Shown: one piece after another, positions 1 through 5,517 of the stretch
Layout of the letters: each line of letters begins with the position of its first letter
How positions within the stretch are numbered: the first letter of the stretch is position 1
Source of the DNA: XN24 sp035514535
GTDB lineage: Bacteria; Pseudomonadota; Gammaproteobacteria; Steroidobacterales; XN24
DNA: 5,658 nucleotides
NCBI GenBank assembly: GCA_035514535.1
Contig: DATKAZ010000021.1
Span: 1-5,658, forward strand
Direction of reading: 5' to 3'
Translations under genes and position numbers: made by a program
The notes under the pieces: model-generated
Databases searched by the model: none
What the model was told of the DNA's origin: nothing
Seen by the model: the letters and a program-made list of their open reading frames with translations, nothing else

Positions 1-141
1 GCGTCACGCAACGAAACGGGGGCGACCTGGTTTCGACGCGGGTTGCGAAGCAGCGCAGGGCATGCCGAGGACCAGTGACCTCGTAAATCCATCTGGAAAC
101 ACTACAAACGCCAACGACGAGCGTTTCGCTCTAGCCGCCTA
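1..141 (+). repeat. Left copy of 141-base terminal direct repeat
   Basis: Exactly identical to 5518-5658. It contains 17 bases of ssrA leader and the first 124 bases of tmRNA. The ends can be joined to give a closed 5517-bp sequence. A repeat of exactly 141 bases is a common k-mer size of metagenome assemblers, so the overlap length itself may be set by software. Confidence 0.95.
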
Positions 142-385
142 ATACCGGCTAGACGCTGCACTGGTCTGCTGATGGGCCAGGCTCCCTAAAAGGAGTGCAG
201 CGTCATTCACATCAGCCTCTCCTCCAGGCTTGGCCGCTTGGCCCGGGGGATCCGTCGAAGCGGCTAGCCGCGAGTCAGCCTGCCGGTTGGCGGGCTCAAG
301 GCGAAACTCAAATAACCAGGCTAAGCATGTAGTCCTGACTGCCTAGGGCTTGCGGACGCGGGTTCGATTCCCGCCGCCTCCACCA
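18..385 (+). ncRNA. ssrA: tmRNA (transfer-messenger RNA), complete
   Basis: tmRNA rescues ribosomes stalled on broken messages and adds a degradation tag. The 5' end GGGGGCG (18-24) pairs with CGCCTCC (375-381), with one G-U pair, to form the acceptor stem. It is followed by A382 and an encoded CCA (383-385). The T arm is GCGGG, TTCGATT, CCCGC (358-374). The tag frame 110-142 reads ANDERFALAA then TAA, the usual betaproteobacterial tag. Visible folds are a 66-70/79-83 hairpin in the first pseudoknot region, a GAGCG/CGCTC hairpin inside the tag (119-131), a 131-137/146-152 stem with the stop codon in its loop, and an 11-bp stem 152-162/194-204. CTAAGCATGTAGT (320-332) is the conserved block before the 3' tRNA-like part. 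Its 368 nt are close to the 363 nt of E. coli. All parts look intact, so it should be functional. The gene ends only 7 bases before the stop codon of the opposing gene. Confidence 0.97.
110..142 (+). other. tmRNA tag-peptide reading frame (ANDERFALAA)
   Basis: The resume codon is GCC at 110-112, and the frame encodes ten residues ending in LAA before TAA at 140-142. The C-terminal ALAA is the known recognition end for ClpXP-type proteases. The tag type supports a betaproteobacterial host. The final 141-base repeat of the window stops one base short of completing this stop codon. Confidence 0.93.
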
Positions 386-392
386 GTTTCTG

Positions 393-1346
393 TCACGTGT
401 TGAGCTTCACGGGGCCGCCGATGGCGCGCCACGCGAAGTGACCGCCTTTCATGTACTTCGCGTCGAAGCCCTGCTCCCTGAGCGCGACGGCTGTCTGGCA
501 GCCGATGTGGAACCCGTAGACGCAGTACACGACGACCGGCTCGCTCTTCGACAGCTCCCCGGCCCATTCCTTGACGCGCTCCGGATCGCGCCAGACCGCG
601 CCCTCGACGATGTCCTGGGTGCGGGAGACGTAGTGCCTGGGCCGGGCATCGATGAACTGCAGTTTTCGGCCGGCGTCCAGCATGGCCTTGACTTCCTCCG
701 GCGCGACGCCTGGCACATCGCCGAACTCCTTCTGCTCGAGCGGCGGCAGCGGCTCCACCTTCGTCGCGCGCTCATAGCGCGCTGCGACGCCCTTCCAGTC
801 GATGTTGCGCAGAAAGGTGTCCACGTAGGCGCCGGCATTCGCGCCGAAATCCATGTGGTAGGCATGCTCGTACATGTCGAGCGCGAGGATCGGCACGCCG
901 CCCGCGACGTTCTGGCTGTGGTCCACGGCGTACTGGTTGACGAGGCGCTGCTCGCGCGGCAGGTAGGTGAGGAGCACCCAGCCCGAGCCGCCGCCGAGCG
1001 CACTTCCCATCGCCGCGAACTCCGCCTGCCAGCGGTCCTGCGAGCCGAAATCCCGCGTCAGGATCTCCGCGAAGGCGCCCAGCGATCGTCCGTCGCCGCC
1101 GAGGCTGGCGAAGTAGAGCTCGTGCAAGGTCACGGAGTTCAAGGCGACCAGCTCCTCGCGCTTGAGCCCGTTCAGGACGAAGCCCGGCATTTTCGGAAAG
1201 TCGGCCGCCTCGAGCTGCGCCGTGATGGCGTTGAGCCGGCGCAAGGCGCCGCCGTAGTTGTTCTCGTAGTGGCTTTCGATCAGCCTCGCCGACAGGCCCT
1301 GCAGCAGCCAGGGCCGGCAATGCAATGGTTGCAACGCGTAGCGCAT
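393..1346 (-). CDS. chrC: Fe/Mn superoxide dismutase fused to a C-terminal rhodanese domain (ChrC-ChrE-like)
   Basis: The protein has 317 residues. Residues about 5-195 form an iron/manganese superoxide dismutase that converts superoxide to peroxide and oxygen. The four metal ligands are visible as H26, H75, D157 and H161 (in DMYEHAYHMD). Residues about 214-312 form a rhodanese domain with the active-site loop CVYGFHIG, so C275 is the likely sulfur-carrying cysteine. The start at 1346 follows a strong Shine-Dalgarno sequence (TAAGGAGAT), which also contains the stop codon of chrA; the genes are 11 bases apart and surely co-transcribed. No signal peptide is seen, so it should be cytoplasmic. 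In Cupriavidus and Ochrobactrum chr clusters, ChrC is a separate dismutase, and in Cupriavidus ChrE is a separate rhodanese-like protein; here both are one polypeptide. By hand alignment to E. coli SodB, His30 and Tyr34 are replaced by N30 and A34. H143 may take the outer-sphere role, as His145 does in the mycobacterial enzyme. The domain calls are firm; the chrC symbol is by analogy. Confidence 0.9.
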   Translation of the reverse strand: MRYALQPLHCRPWLLQGLSARLIESHYENNYGGALRRLNAITAQLEAADFPKMPGFVLNGLKREELVALNSVTLHELYFASLGGDGRSLGAFAEILTRDFGSQDRWQAEFAAMGSALGGGSGWVLLTYLPREQRLVNQYAVDHSQNVAGGVPILALDMYEHAYHMDFGANAGAYVDTFLRNIDWKGVAARYERATKVEPLPPLEQKEFGDVPGVAPEEVKAMLDAGRKLQFIDARPRHYVSRTQDIVEGAVWRDPERVKEWAGELSKSEPVVVYCVYGFHIGCQTAVALREQGFDAKYMKGGHFAWRAIGGPVKLNT

Positions 1347-1357
1347 GCTGGATCTCC

Positions 1358-2575
1358 TTAGAAGGTGAATTCGCGCAGCCGGACCATCAGCGAGGAGCGC
1401 GCGACGATGCCGAGGACCCCGCCGCCGACGGCGGCAGGGACCGCCGGAACCTGCCACAGAAGCAGGCACGCCATCGTGGCGACAAACAGCGCGCTGGTGA
1501 ACATGTCCGGCGCGGCAGTCGGCGCGAGATGCACCACAGTCAGCGCGATTGCGCCGACCACCGCGGGGCTGACACCGCGCATCGCGGCACGCACCCACTT
1601 GAGCGCGCGGAAACGCTCAAGCCAAGGCAGGATTGACATCAGCAGCACGAAGGACGGCAGAAAGATGGCGCCCGCGGCCACTGCGGCACCGGCAACGCCG
1701 GCGACCTTGTAGCCCACGAACGCCGCGAGCATGATCACCGGGCCCGGGGTGACCTGCCCGATCGCCAGCCCTTCGAGGAATTCCTCGGCAGAGATCCAGT
1801 TCAGCTGGTTGACGACCTGGTCCTGGATGAAGGCGATGATGGTGAGGCCGCCGCCGAAGGTCAGCGCTCCGACCTTGAAGAAGAACACCCCGATATCCCA
1901 CAGGCCGTTGGACGACACGCCAGGGCCAGAGGGTTGCCCGCCGAGCCAGGTAGCTACGTAGTGCTCGGCGGCGAACAAGGCAATCACCGCCGCACCGGAG
2001 ATCAGCCCCGCGCGCAGCGAATGGTGCGCTGCCACGCCGATGCACCCTGCCAGCAGGAAGATTCCGGCCGGCCCAAATGGTGTCAGCGTCAGCGCCGCGA
2101 TCGCCGCGAGGGCGACGAGGATCGAAAAGCGGTCCTTGAGGGCGTTTCGGCCGAGCCGCCAGACCGCGACGGCGAAGATGCCCAGCACCACCGGCCCGAG
2201 GCCATAGAACGCGTCGCGCATGAACGGCAGCGCGCCGTAGGCCGAATGCAGGGCCGTCAGCGCCAACATGATCGCGAAGGCCGGCATCACGAATCCCACG
2301 CCCGCCAGCACGCCGCCCCACGTTCCGGCACGTTGGTAGCCGGTGAACACGCACATCTGCAGCGCCGTGGCGCCGGGGAGCGCCTGCACCAGGGCCAGGC
2401 CCTCGAGAAAGCGTTCCTTGGAGAGCCACTGGCGCCGTTCCTGCACCTCGGCCTGGATCAGGCCCCAGATCGCGGCGACACCGAAGCCCAGCGCGCCGAT
2501 CTTGAGGAATATCCCGAGAACTTCGAGCCGGCGTCGGCCGATGCTCGGGAGTCCGTCTTGCGTTCCGTTGCTCAT
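1358..2575 (-). CDS. chrA: Chromate efflux transporter ChrA (two-domain CHR family)
   Basis: The protein has 405 residues, the usual length of long-chain CHR transporters, which expel chromate from the cytoplasm across the inner membrane. It is built of two related halves. The first (about 18-195) contains FLKIGALGFG, then ALVQALPGAT and GYQRAGTWGG. The second (about 225-400) repeats the pattern as FFKVGALTFGGG, then AIGQVTPGP and VGYKVAGVAG. Most of the chain is hydrophobic, fitting about ten or more membrane segments. In the first half, FGV stands where the second half has FGG; whether this is normal for the subfamily cannot be told here. The ATG at 2573-2575 is preceded by GGGAGGAG at good spacing, which supports this start. 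It is the first gene of the minus-strand unit, with the dismutase-rhodanese gene directly behind it, and it is divergent from chrB, its likely regulator. Confidence 0.95.
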   Translation of the reverse strand: MSNGTQDGLPSIGRRRLEVLGIFLKIGALGFGVAAIWGLIQAEVQERRQWLSKERFLEGLALVQALPGATALQMCVFTGYQRAGTWGGVLAGVGFVMPAFAIMLALTALHSAYGALPFMRDAFYGLGPVVLGIFAVAVWRLGRNALKDRFSILVALAAIAALTLTPFGPAGIFLLAGCIGVAAHHSLRAGLISGAAVIALFAAEHYVATWLGGQPSGPGVSSNGLWDIGVFFFKVGALTFGGGLTIIAFIQDQVVNQLNWISAEEFLEGLAIGQVTPGPVIMLAAFVGYKVAGVAGAAVAAGAIFLPSFVLLMSILPWLERFRALKWVRAAMRGVSPAVVGAIALTVVHLAPTAAPDMFTSALFVATMACLLLWQVPAVPAAVGGGVLGIVARSSLMVRLREFTF

Positions 2576-2754
2576 ATGCGCACTCCTCCCGCGAAGGGGT
2601 TGGAGCAGCCTTGAGACGGATCGTCTTGACTGCCGGGTGTCTGCGTAGGACCCGGCCGGGGTGGACCCCGCTGGGACCCAACCTTAGGGCGCTGCGCCAG
2701 CGTCGTCAATAACGGCTTGTATTTTTCATCACTTATGTGTGATACATATCACTC
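2576..2754. promoter_or_regulatory. Divergent chrA/chrB control region
   Basis: This 179-base gap separates the outward-facing chrA and chrB genes and must hold promoters for both. The part next to chrB (about 2717-2754) is sharply AT-rich against the GC-rich surroundings and carries the dyad repeats listed separately. The part next to chrA would be a leader of about 100 bases containing the chrA ribosome binding site and three GGACCC repeats (2648, 2663, 2674). No small gene is evident. Confidence 0.75.
2681..2709 (-). promoter_or_regulatory. Candidate sigma-70 promoter for chrA and the dismutase-rhodanese gene
   Basis: On the minus strand TTGACG (2704-2709) is five of six with the -35 consensus. 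It lies exactly 17 bases from TAAGGT (2681-2686), a weak three-of-six -10 match. Transcription would start near 2674 and leave a leader of about 100 bases before chrA. The assignment rests only on consensus match and spacing. Confidence 0.35.
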
Positions 2755-2762
2755 ATGTATGA
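2728..2762. promoter_or_regulatory. Candidate ChrB operator: two dyad-like direct repeats 20 bases apart
   Basis: The 15-base sequences at 2728-2742 and 2748-2762 agree at 13 positions and are offset by 20 bases, about two helical turns. The first has perfect 5-base arms (ATCAC and GTGAT, 2728-2743), and between the two lies another perfect dyad, GTGATA, CA, TATCAC (2739-2752). The second copy covers the chrB start codon at 2755. A dimeric regulator bound here would block chrB directly and could influence chrA. That the binder is ChrB is inferred from its position between the genes of a chromate operon. Confidence 0.5.
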
Positions 2763-3711
2763 CTTTGCTGCCTTGGTGCTGAGCCTGCCGACGCGCAATT
2801 CCACGCTGCGCATGCGCTTGTGGCGAGCCCTCAAGCAGGCGGGATGCGGCGTCCTGCGCGACGGCGTCTACGTGCTGCCGGCCAGCGCCTCGGGACATGC
2901 CGTACTGTCCAAGCTCGAGGCCGATATTCATTCCCATGGCGGGTTCGCCATGACACTAGAACTGAAGGCGACGACGGAGGAGCAGTTCGTTCAACTGCGC
3001 CAGCGCTTCGACCGCAGCCGCGATTACGGTGCGCTGGTGCGCAGGATCGCGCTGGCAAAGGCTGCCCTTGCGCGACGGGGATCCCGGCGCGCGCTGACCG
3101 AAATCCGCCGGCTGGAGCAAGCACTAGGGAGGCTCGCGGCTGTCGACTTCTACCAGGGCGAAGCCAAGTCGCAGGCAGGCGCCGCAGTGGCGGATCTGAA
3201 AGCCGCCTACCAGGAGGCATACGCCGGAGGCGAGCCCCGCTCATCGCGCCGCAGGCCGCGGCAAGTGGATCGCTCGCGCTACCAGAAGCGGATATGGGCC
3301 ACGCGCAAGGCACCCTGGGTCGACCGGCTCGCCAGCGCCTGGCTGATCAAGCGCTTTATCGATCGCGACGCCCGCTTCGCCTGGATTGACCGGCCGAGTC
3401 AGCTGCCGAAGAATGCCGTGGGATTCGATTTCGACGGCGCGGAGTTCACGCACGTCGGAAAACGGGTCACCTTCGAAGTCCTGCTGTCGAGCTTCGGGCT
3501 GGAGTCGGACCCGGCGCTTGCCGCCATTGGCGCCGCCGTCCACTTCCTCGACGCGGGCGGCATCCCCGTCCCCGACGCCAAGGGGCTGGAGACCATGCTC
3601 AAAGGGGCGCGCGAACAGACCCGCAGTGACGACGCTCTGCTGGCCGCTGCGACGCGGACCTTCGATCTGCTCTATTCCGGTTCCCGAATTGACCGGCCGC
3701 CCCCGCCGTGA
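2755..3711 (+). CDS. chrB: Chromate resistance regulator ChrB
   Basis: The protein has 318 residues, the usual length of ChrB, the chromate-responsive regulator found beside chrA in many proteobacteria. The N-terminal part (about 1-90) matches the ChrB winged-helix-like domain, with ALVLSLPTRNSTLRMRLWRAL followed by VLRDGVYVLP. A long helical, charged middle (about 90-165) leads to a basic stretch (SSRRRPRQ). The C-terminal ChrB domain (about 178-308) shows TRKAPWVDRLASAWLIKRF, VGFDFDGAEFTHVG and HFLDAGG. Family alignment supports the start at 2755, since the conserved LSLPT motif comes only eight residues later, yet no Shine-Dalgarno sequence lies in front of it. The message may therefore be leaderless or nearly so. 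The start codon also sits inside a repeated operator-like sequence, pointing to self-repression. It is followed 28 bases later by an MFS gene in the same direction. Confidence 0.93.
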   Translation: MYDFAALVLSLPTRNSTLRMRLWRALKQAGCGVLRDGVYVLPASASGHAVLSKLEADIHSHGGFAMTLELKATTEEQFVQLRQRFDRSRDYGALVRRIALAKAALARRGSRRALTEIRRLEQALGRLAAVDFYQGEAKSQAGAAVADLKAAYQEAYAGGEPRSSRRRPRQVDRSRYQKRIWATRKAPWVDRLASAWLIKRFIDRDARFAWIDRPSQLPKNAVGFDFDGAEFTHVGKRVTFEVLLSSFGLESDPALAAIGAAVHFLDAGGIPVPDAKGLETMLKGAREQTRSDDALLAAATRTFDLLYSGSRIDRPPPP

Positions 3712-3739
3712 CCGGCCCGCGAGACGGATAGGGGGCGCG

Positions 3740-4942
3740 ATGGGCAGCAGGATTCCTTCCCCGGCAGCTTGCATTTATCTCGCGCGCGGCTTGCGCGACT
3801 TCGGCGATGGCTTCATCGCCATCGTCCTGCCTGTGTACCTGATTGCGCTCGGGCACTCAGCCTTCGACGTCGGCGTTATCGCTTCGCTGGCCCTGGGCGG
3901 GTCGGCGTTGCTTACGCTCGCCGTCGGTCTGCTCGGTGCGCGGCACGACGTGCGCAGGCTGCTCCTCGCCGCTGCGGCACTCATGACCGGAACCGGCGTT
4001 GCTTACGCGGCGACAAGCGAATACGCGGTGCTCTTGCTCGTCGCGTTCGTCGGCACGATCAATCCCTCGGGCGGCAGTACGAGCGTCTTCGTGCCACTGG
4101 AACACACGGTGCTGTCGGGCGCCGTTCCGGCGGCGCAGCGAACGCACGCCTTCGCACGCTACAGTCTTTTCGGCGCGCTCGCGGGTGCTGCCGGCGCTCT
4201 CATGGCGGCGGCGCCTACGTGGTTGGAGGCGACCGGCATGGATCGCCTTGCGTCCCTGAAGGTGATGTTCCTGACGTACGCCCTGGTCGGCGTGCTGGGC
4301 GGCATCGTGTATGCGCGCATCCCGCCGCGCCGCCTGGACGCACCACCCGCCACGCCCCTCGGCCCGTCGCGCGGCATCGTGTACCGCCTCGCGGCGCTGT
4401 TCAGCGTCGATGCCTTCGCCGGCGGCTTCGTCGTGCAGTCGCTGCTCGCTCTCTGGCTCTTCGAGCGCTTTCACCTGTCGCTCGCCGCCGCGAGTGTGTT
4501 CTTCTTTTGGACCGGCGTGCTCTCCGCGTTCTCGTTTCCTGTGGCGGCCTGGATCGGTGCGCGGATCGGCCTCGTCAACACGATGGTCTTCACGCACATT
4601 CCATCAAGCCTGTGCCTCATCGGGGCCGCATTCGCGCCGACGCTCGAGCTGGCGCTCGGGCTGCTGCTCGTACGGGCGGCGCTGTCGCAGATGGACGTGC
4701 CGACGCGGTCATCCTACGTGATGGCGGTCGTCACCGAGGCCGAGCGGCCGGCGGCAGCGAGCGTCACGGCCGTTCCGCGGAGCCTTGCATCCGCGGCGAG
4801 CCCCGCGCTGGCGGGCGCGCTCTTCGCGGCCGGCTTGCACATCTGGCCGCTCATTCTTTGCGGCACGCTGAAGATCGCCTACGACGTTGCGCTGCTTGCC
4901 ATGTTCCGGCGCGTAAAGCCGCCCGAGGAGAGGACTGGCTAG
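3740..4942 (+). CDS. Major facilitator superfamily (MFS) transporter
   Basis: The protein has 400 residues and about twelve hydrophobic segments, at roughly 16-37, 45-66, 73-91, 95-115, 140-158, 174-192, 214-240, 250-272, 280-300, 302-318, 345-365 and 368-389. A polar stretch near 193-213 fits the central loop between the two six-helix halves. The N-terminal RGLRDFGDGF and the basic loop GARHDVRR after the second helix (a worn form of MFS motif A) support the call. The ATG at 3740 was chosen because the protein begins typically there and a G-rich stretch (3731-3735) lies just before it. The frame stays open further upstream, but that part overlaps chrB and reads as arginine- and proline-rich noise. 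It lies between chrB and the cyclodeaminase-family gene and is probably co-transcribed with both. The substrate is unknown: chromate-linked export is possible only by context. Confidence 0.85.
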   Translation: MGSRIPSPAACIYLARGLRDFGDGFIAIVLPVYLIALGHSAFDVGVIASLALGGSALLTLAVGLLGARHDVRRLLLAAAALMTGTGVAYAATSEYAVLLLVAFVGTINPSGGSTSVFVPLEHTVLSGAVPAAQRTHAFARYSLFGALAGAAGALMAAAPTWLEATGMDRLASLKVMFLTYALVGVLGGIVYARIPPRRLDAPPATPLGPSRGIVYRLAALFSVDAFAGGFVVQSLLALWLFERFHLSLAAASVFFFWTGVLSAFSFPVAAWIGARIGLVNTMVFTHIPSSLCLIGAAFAPTLELALGLLLVRAALSQMDVPTRSSYVMAVVTEAERPAAASVTAVPRSLASAASPALAGALFAAGLHIWPLILCGTLKIAYDVALLAMFRRVKPPEERTG

Positions 4943-4952
4943 GAAGGCCCGT

Positions 4953-5302
4953 ATGCGCCTGCATCTCGACGATACCAAGATAAGAGAACTGCTTCGGCTC
5001 GAGGACCTGCTCCCGGCCCTGCGCCTGGCCCTGATCGATCTCTCCGCCGGCAGGGTGTTCCAGCTGCTGCGCATGGTGACCGACCTCCCCGGGGACGGCT
5101 TCCTGATGCTCAAGCCCGCGCAGACGCGCGATGCGCTCGTCACCAAGCTCATCACGCTCAAGCAGGGCAACGCGGCGCGCGGCCTGCCGACAATGCTCGC
5201 GACGCTGCTGCTGATGGATCCGGACACGGGCCAGACGCTCGCGGTGATGGACGCCACCTGGCTCACCGAGTTGCGCACCGCCGCCGTCTCGGCGGTTGCC
5301 CG
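4953..5302 (+). pseudogene. Ornithine cyclodeaminase / mu-crystallin family gene, 5' part only
   Basis: About 116 residues match the N-terminal, substrate-binding part of the ornithine cyclodeaminase/mu-crystallin family, which includes NAD(P)-dependent cyclodeaminases and ketimine or amino-acid dehydrogenases. KLITLKQGN carries the usual lysine (K65), and LRTAAVSAVA carries the arginine (R108) that contact the substrate carboxylate in the family. Homology stops right after SAVA. The Rossmann NAD(P) domain that should follow is absent; full proteins are about 310-330 residues. The frame stays open to 5603 but reads as noise across phosphatase and tmRNA sequence. The start at 4953 is supported by GGAAGG overlapping the stop of the MFS gene ten bases upstream, so the two are tightly coupled. 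Whether the gene is truly broken or cut only by a tandem junction or assembly join cannot be decided here. The exact substrate is unknown. Confidence 0.75.
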
Positions 5303-5499
5303 CGGACGCGCTCACGCTTCCTGCGGCGGCATGCGTCTACCTGGGCGACGATCTGCGCGACATCCAGGCCGGGCGGGCTGCAGGGATGCGCACGGTGGCC
5401 GTCGAATGGGGCTACCACCACCCCGAGAGCGGCGGGCCCGGGGACTGGAACGCCGACGCCGTCATCGCACGGCCCGGGGACTTGATCGCGCTGCTCTAG
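5303..5499 (+). pseudogene. gph: HAD-family phosphatase (phosphoglycolate phosphatase-like), C-terminal fragment
   Basis: About 65 residues match the C-terminal end of Gph-type HAD phosphatases, which in betaproteobacteria hydrolyse 2-phosphoglycolate. CVYLGDDLRDIQAGRAAGM holds the fourth HAD motif with the Mg-binding aspartates, followed by VAVEWGY and DAVIARPGDLIALL, typical of this family's end. The nucleophile aspartate, the cap domain and the lysine motif are all missing, because the sequence upstream belongs to the cyclodeaminase family in another frame. The left boundary is approximate (5297-5312). The stop TAG at 5497-5499 lies 35 bases before the tmRNA, and this looks like the native upstream neighbour of ssrA. 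No start or ribosome binding site is available, so the fragment should not be expressed as a working enzyme from this copy. Confidence 0.75.
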
Positions 5500-5510
5500 G
5501 CCCCCATATG
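5482..5510 (+). promoter_or_regulatory. Candidate ssrA promoter inside the gph end
   Basis: TTGATC (5482-5487) lies 17 bases from CATATG (5505-5510), with a further GACAAT at 5512-5517. Both boxes are only partial matches to consensus. A start near 5517 would leave a short leader, removed by RNase P, before the mature tmRNA end at 5535. This sequence lies outside the terminal repeat, so it precedes the complete ssrA copy only if the ends are joined. Confidence 0.3.
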
Positions 5511-5517
5511 CGACAAT

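Noticed and set aside
350..385. Phage or island attachment site at the ssrA 3' end
   Set aside because: The site type is well known, but no second copy of the ssrA 3' end and no integrase gene were seen in the window.
343..567. Minus-strand open frame ending in GGGGGNRTRVRKP
   Set aside because: This ending is the usual false peptide read antisense through a tRNA-like T arm, here that of ssrA. The rest overlaps the dismutase-rhodanese gene in another frame.
438..1361. Long plus-strand open frame opposite the dismutase-rhodanese gene
   Set aside because: A shadow frame in GC-rich DNA. The translation shows no recognisable domain and the minus-strand gene is certain.
1347..1598. Longer N-terminus for the dismutase-rhodanese protein
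   Set aside because: The frame is open to 1598 but overlaps chrA and reads as arginine- and alanine-rich noise. The ATG at 1346 has a strong ribosome site and matches the natural dismutase start.
2648..2680. GGACCC repeats and the GGGGTGGACCCC dyad in the chrA leader as a terminator or riboswitch
   Set aside because: The dyad loop is only two bases, there is no T run, and no known riboswitch pattern is recognisable. GC-rich repeats of this size can arise by chance here.
3386..3739. Longer N-terminus for the MFS transporter
   Set aside because: This extension lies inside chrB in another frame and has the serine-, proline- and arginine-rich look of shadow translation. The membrane protein starts naturally at 3740.
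1..5517. Small plasmid
   Set aside because: No replication protein, iteron set, partition or mobilisation gene is visible. ssrA and a gph end are chromosomal genes.
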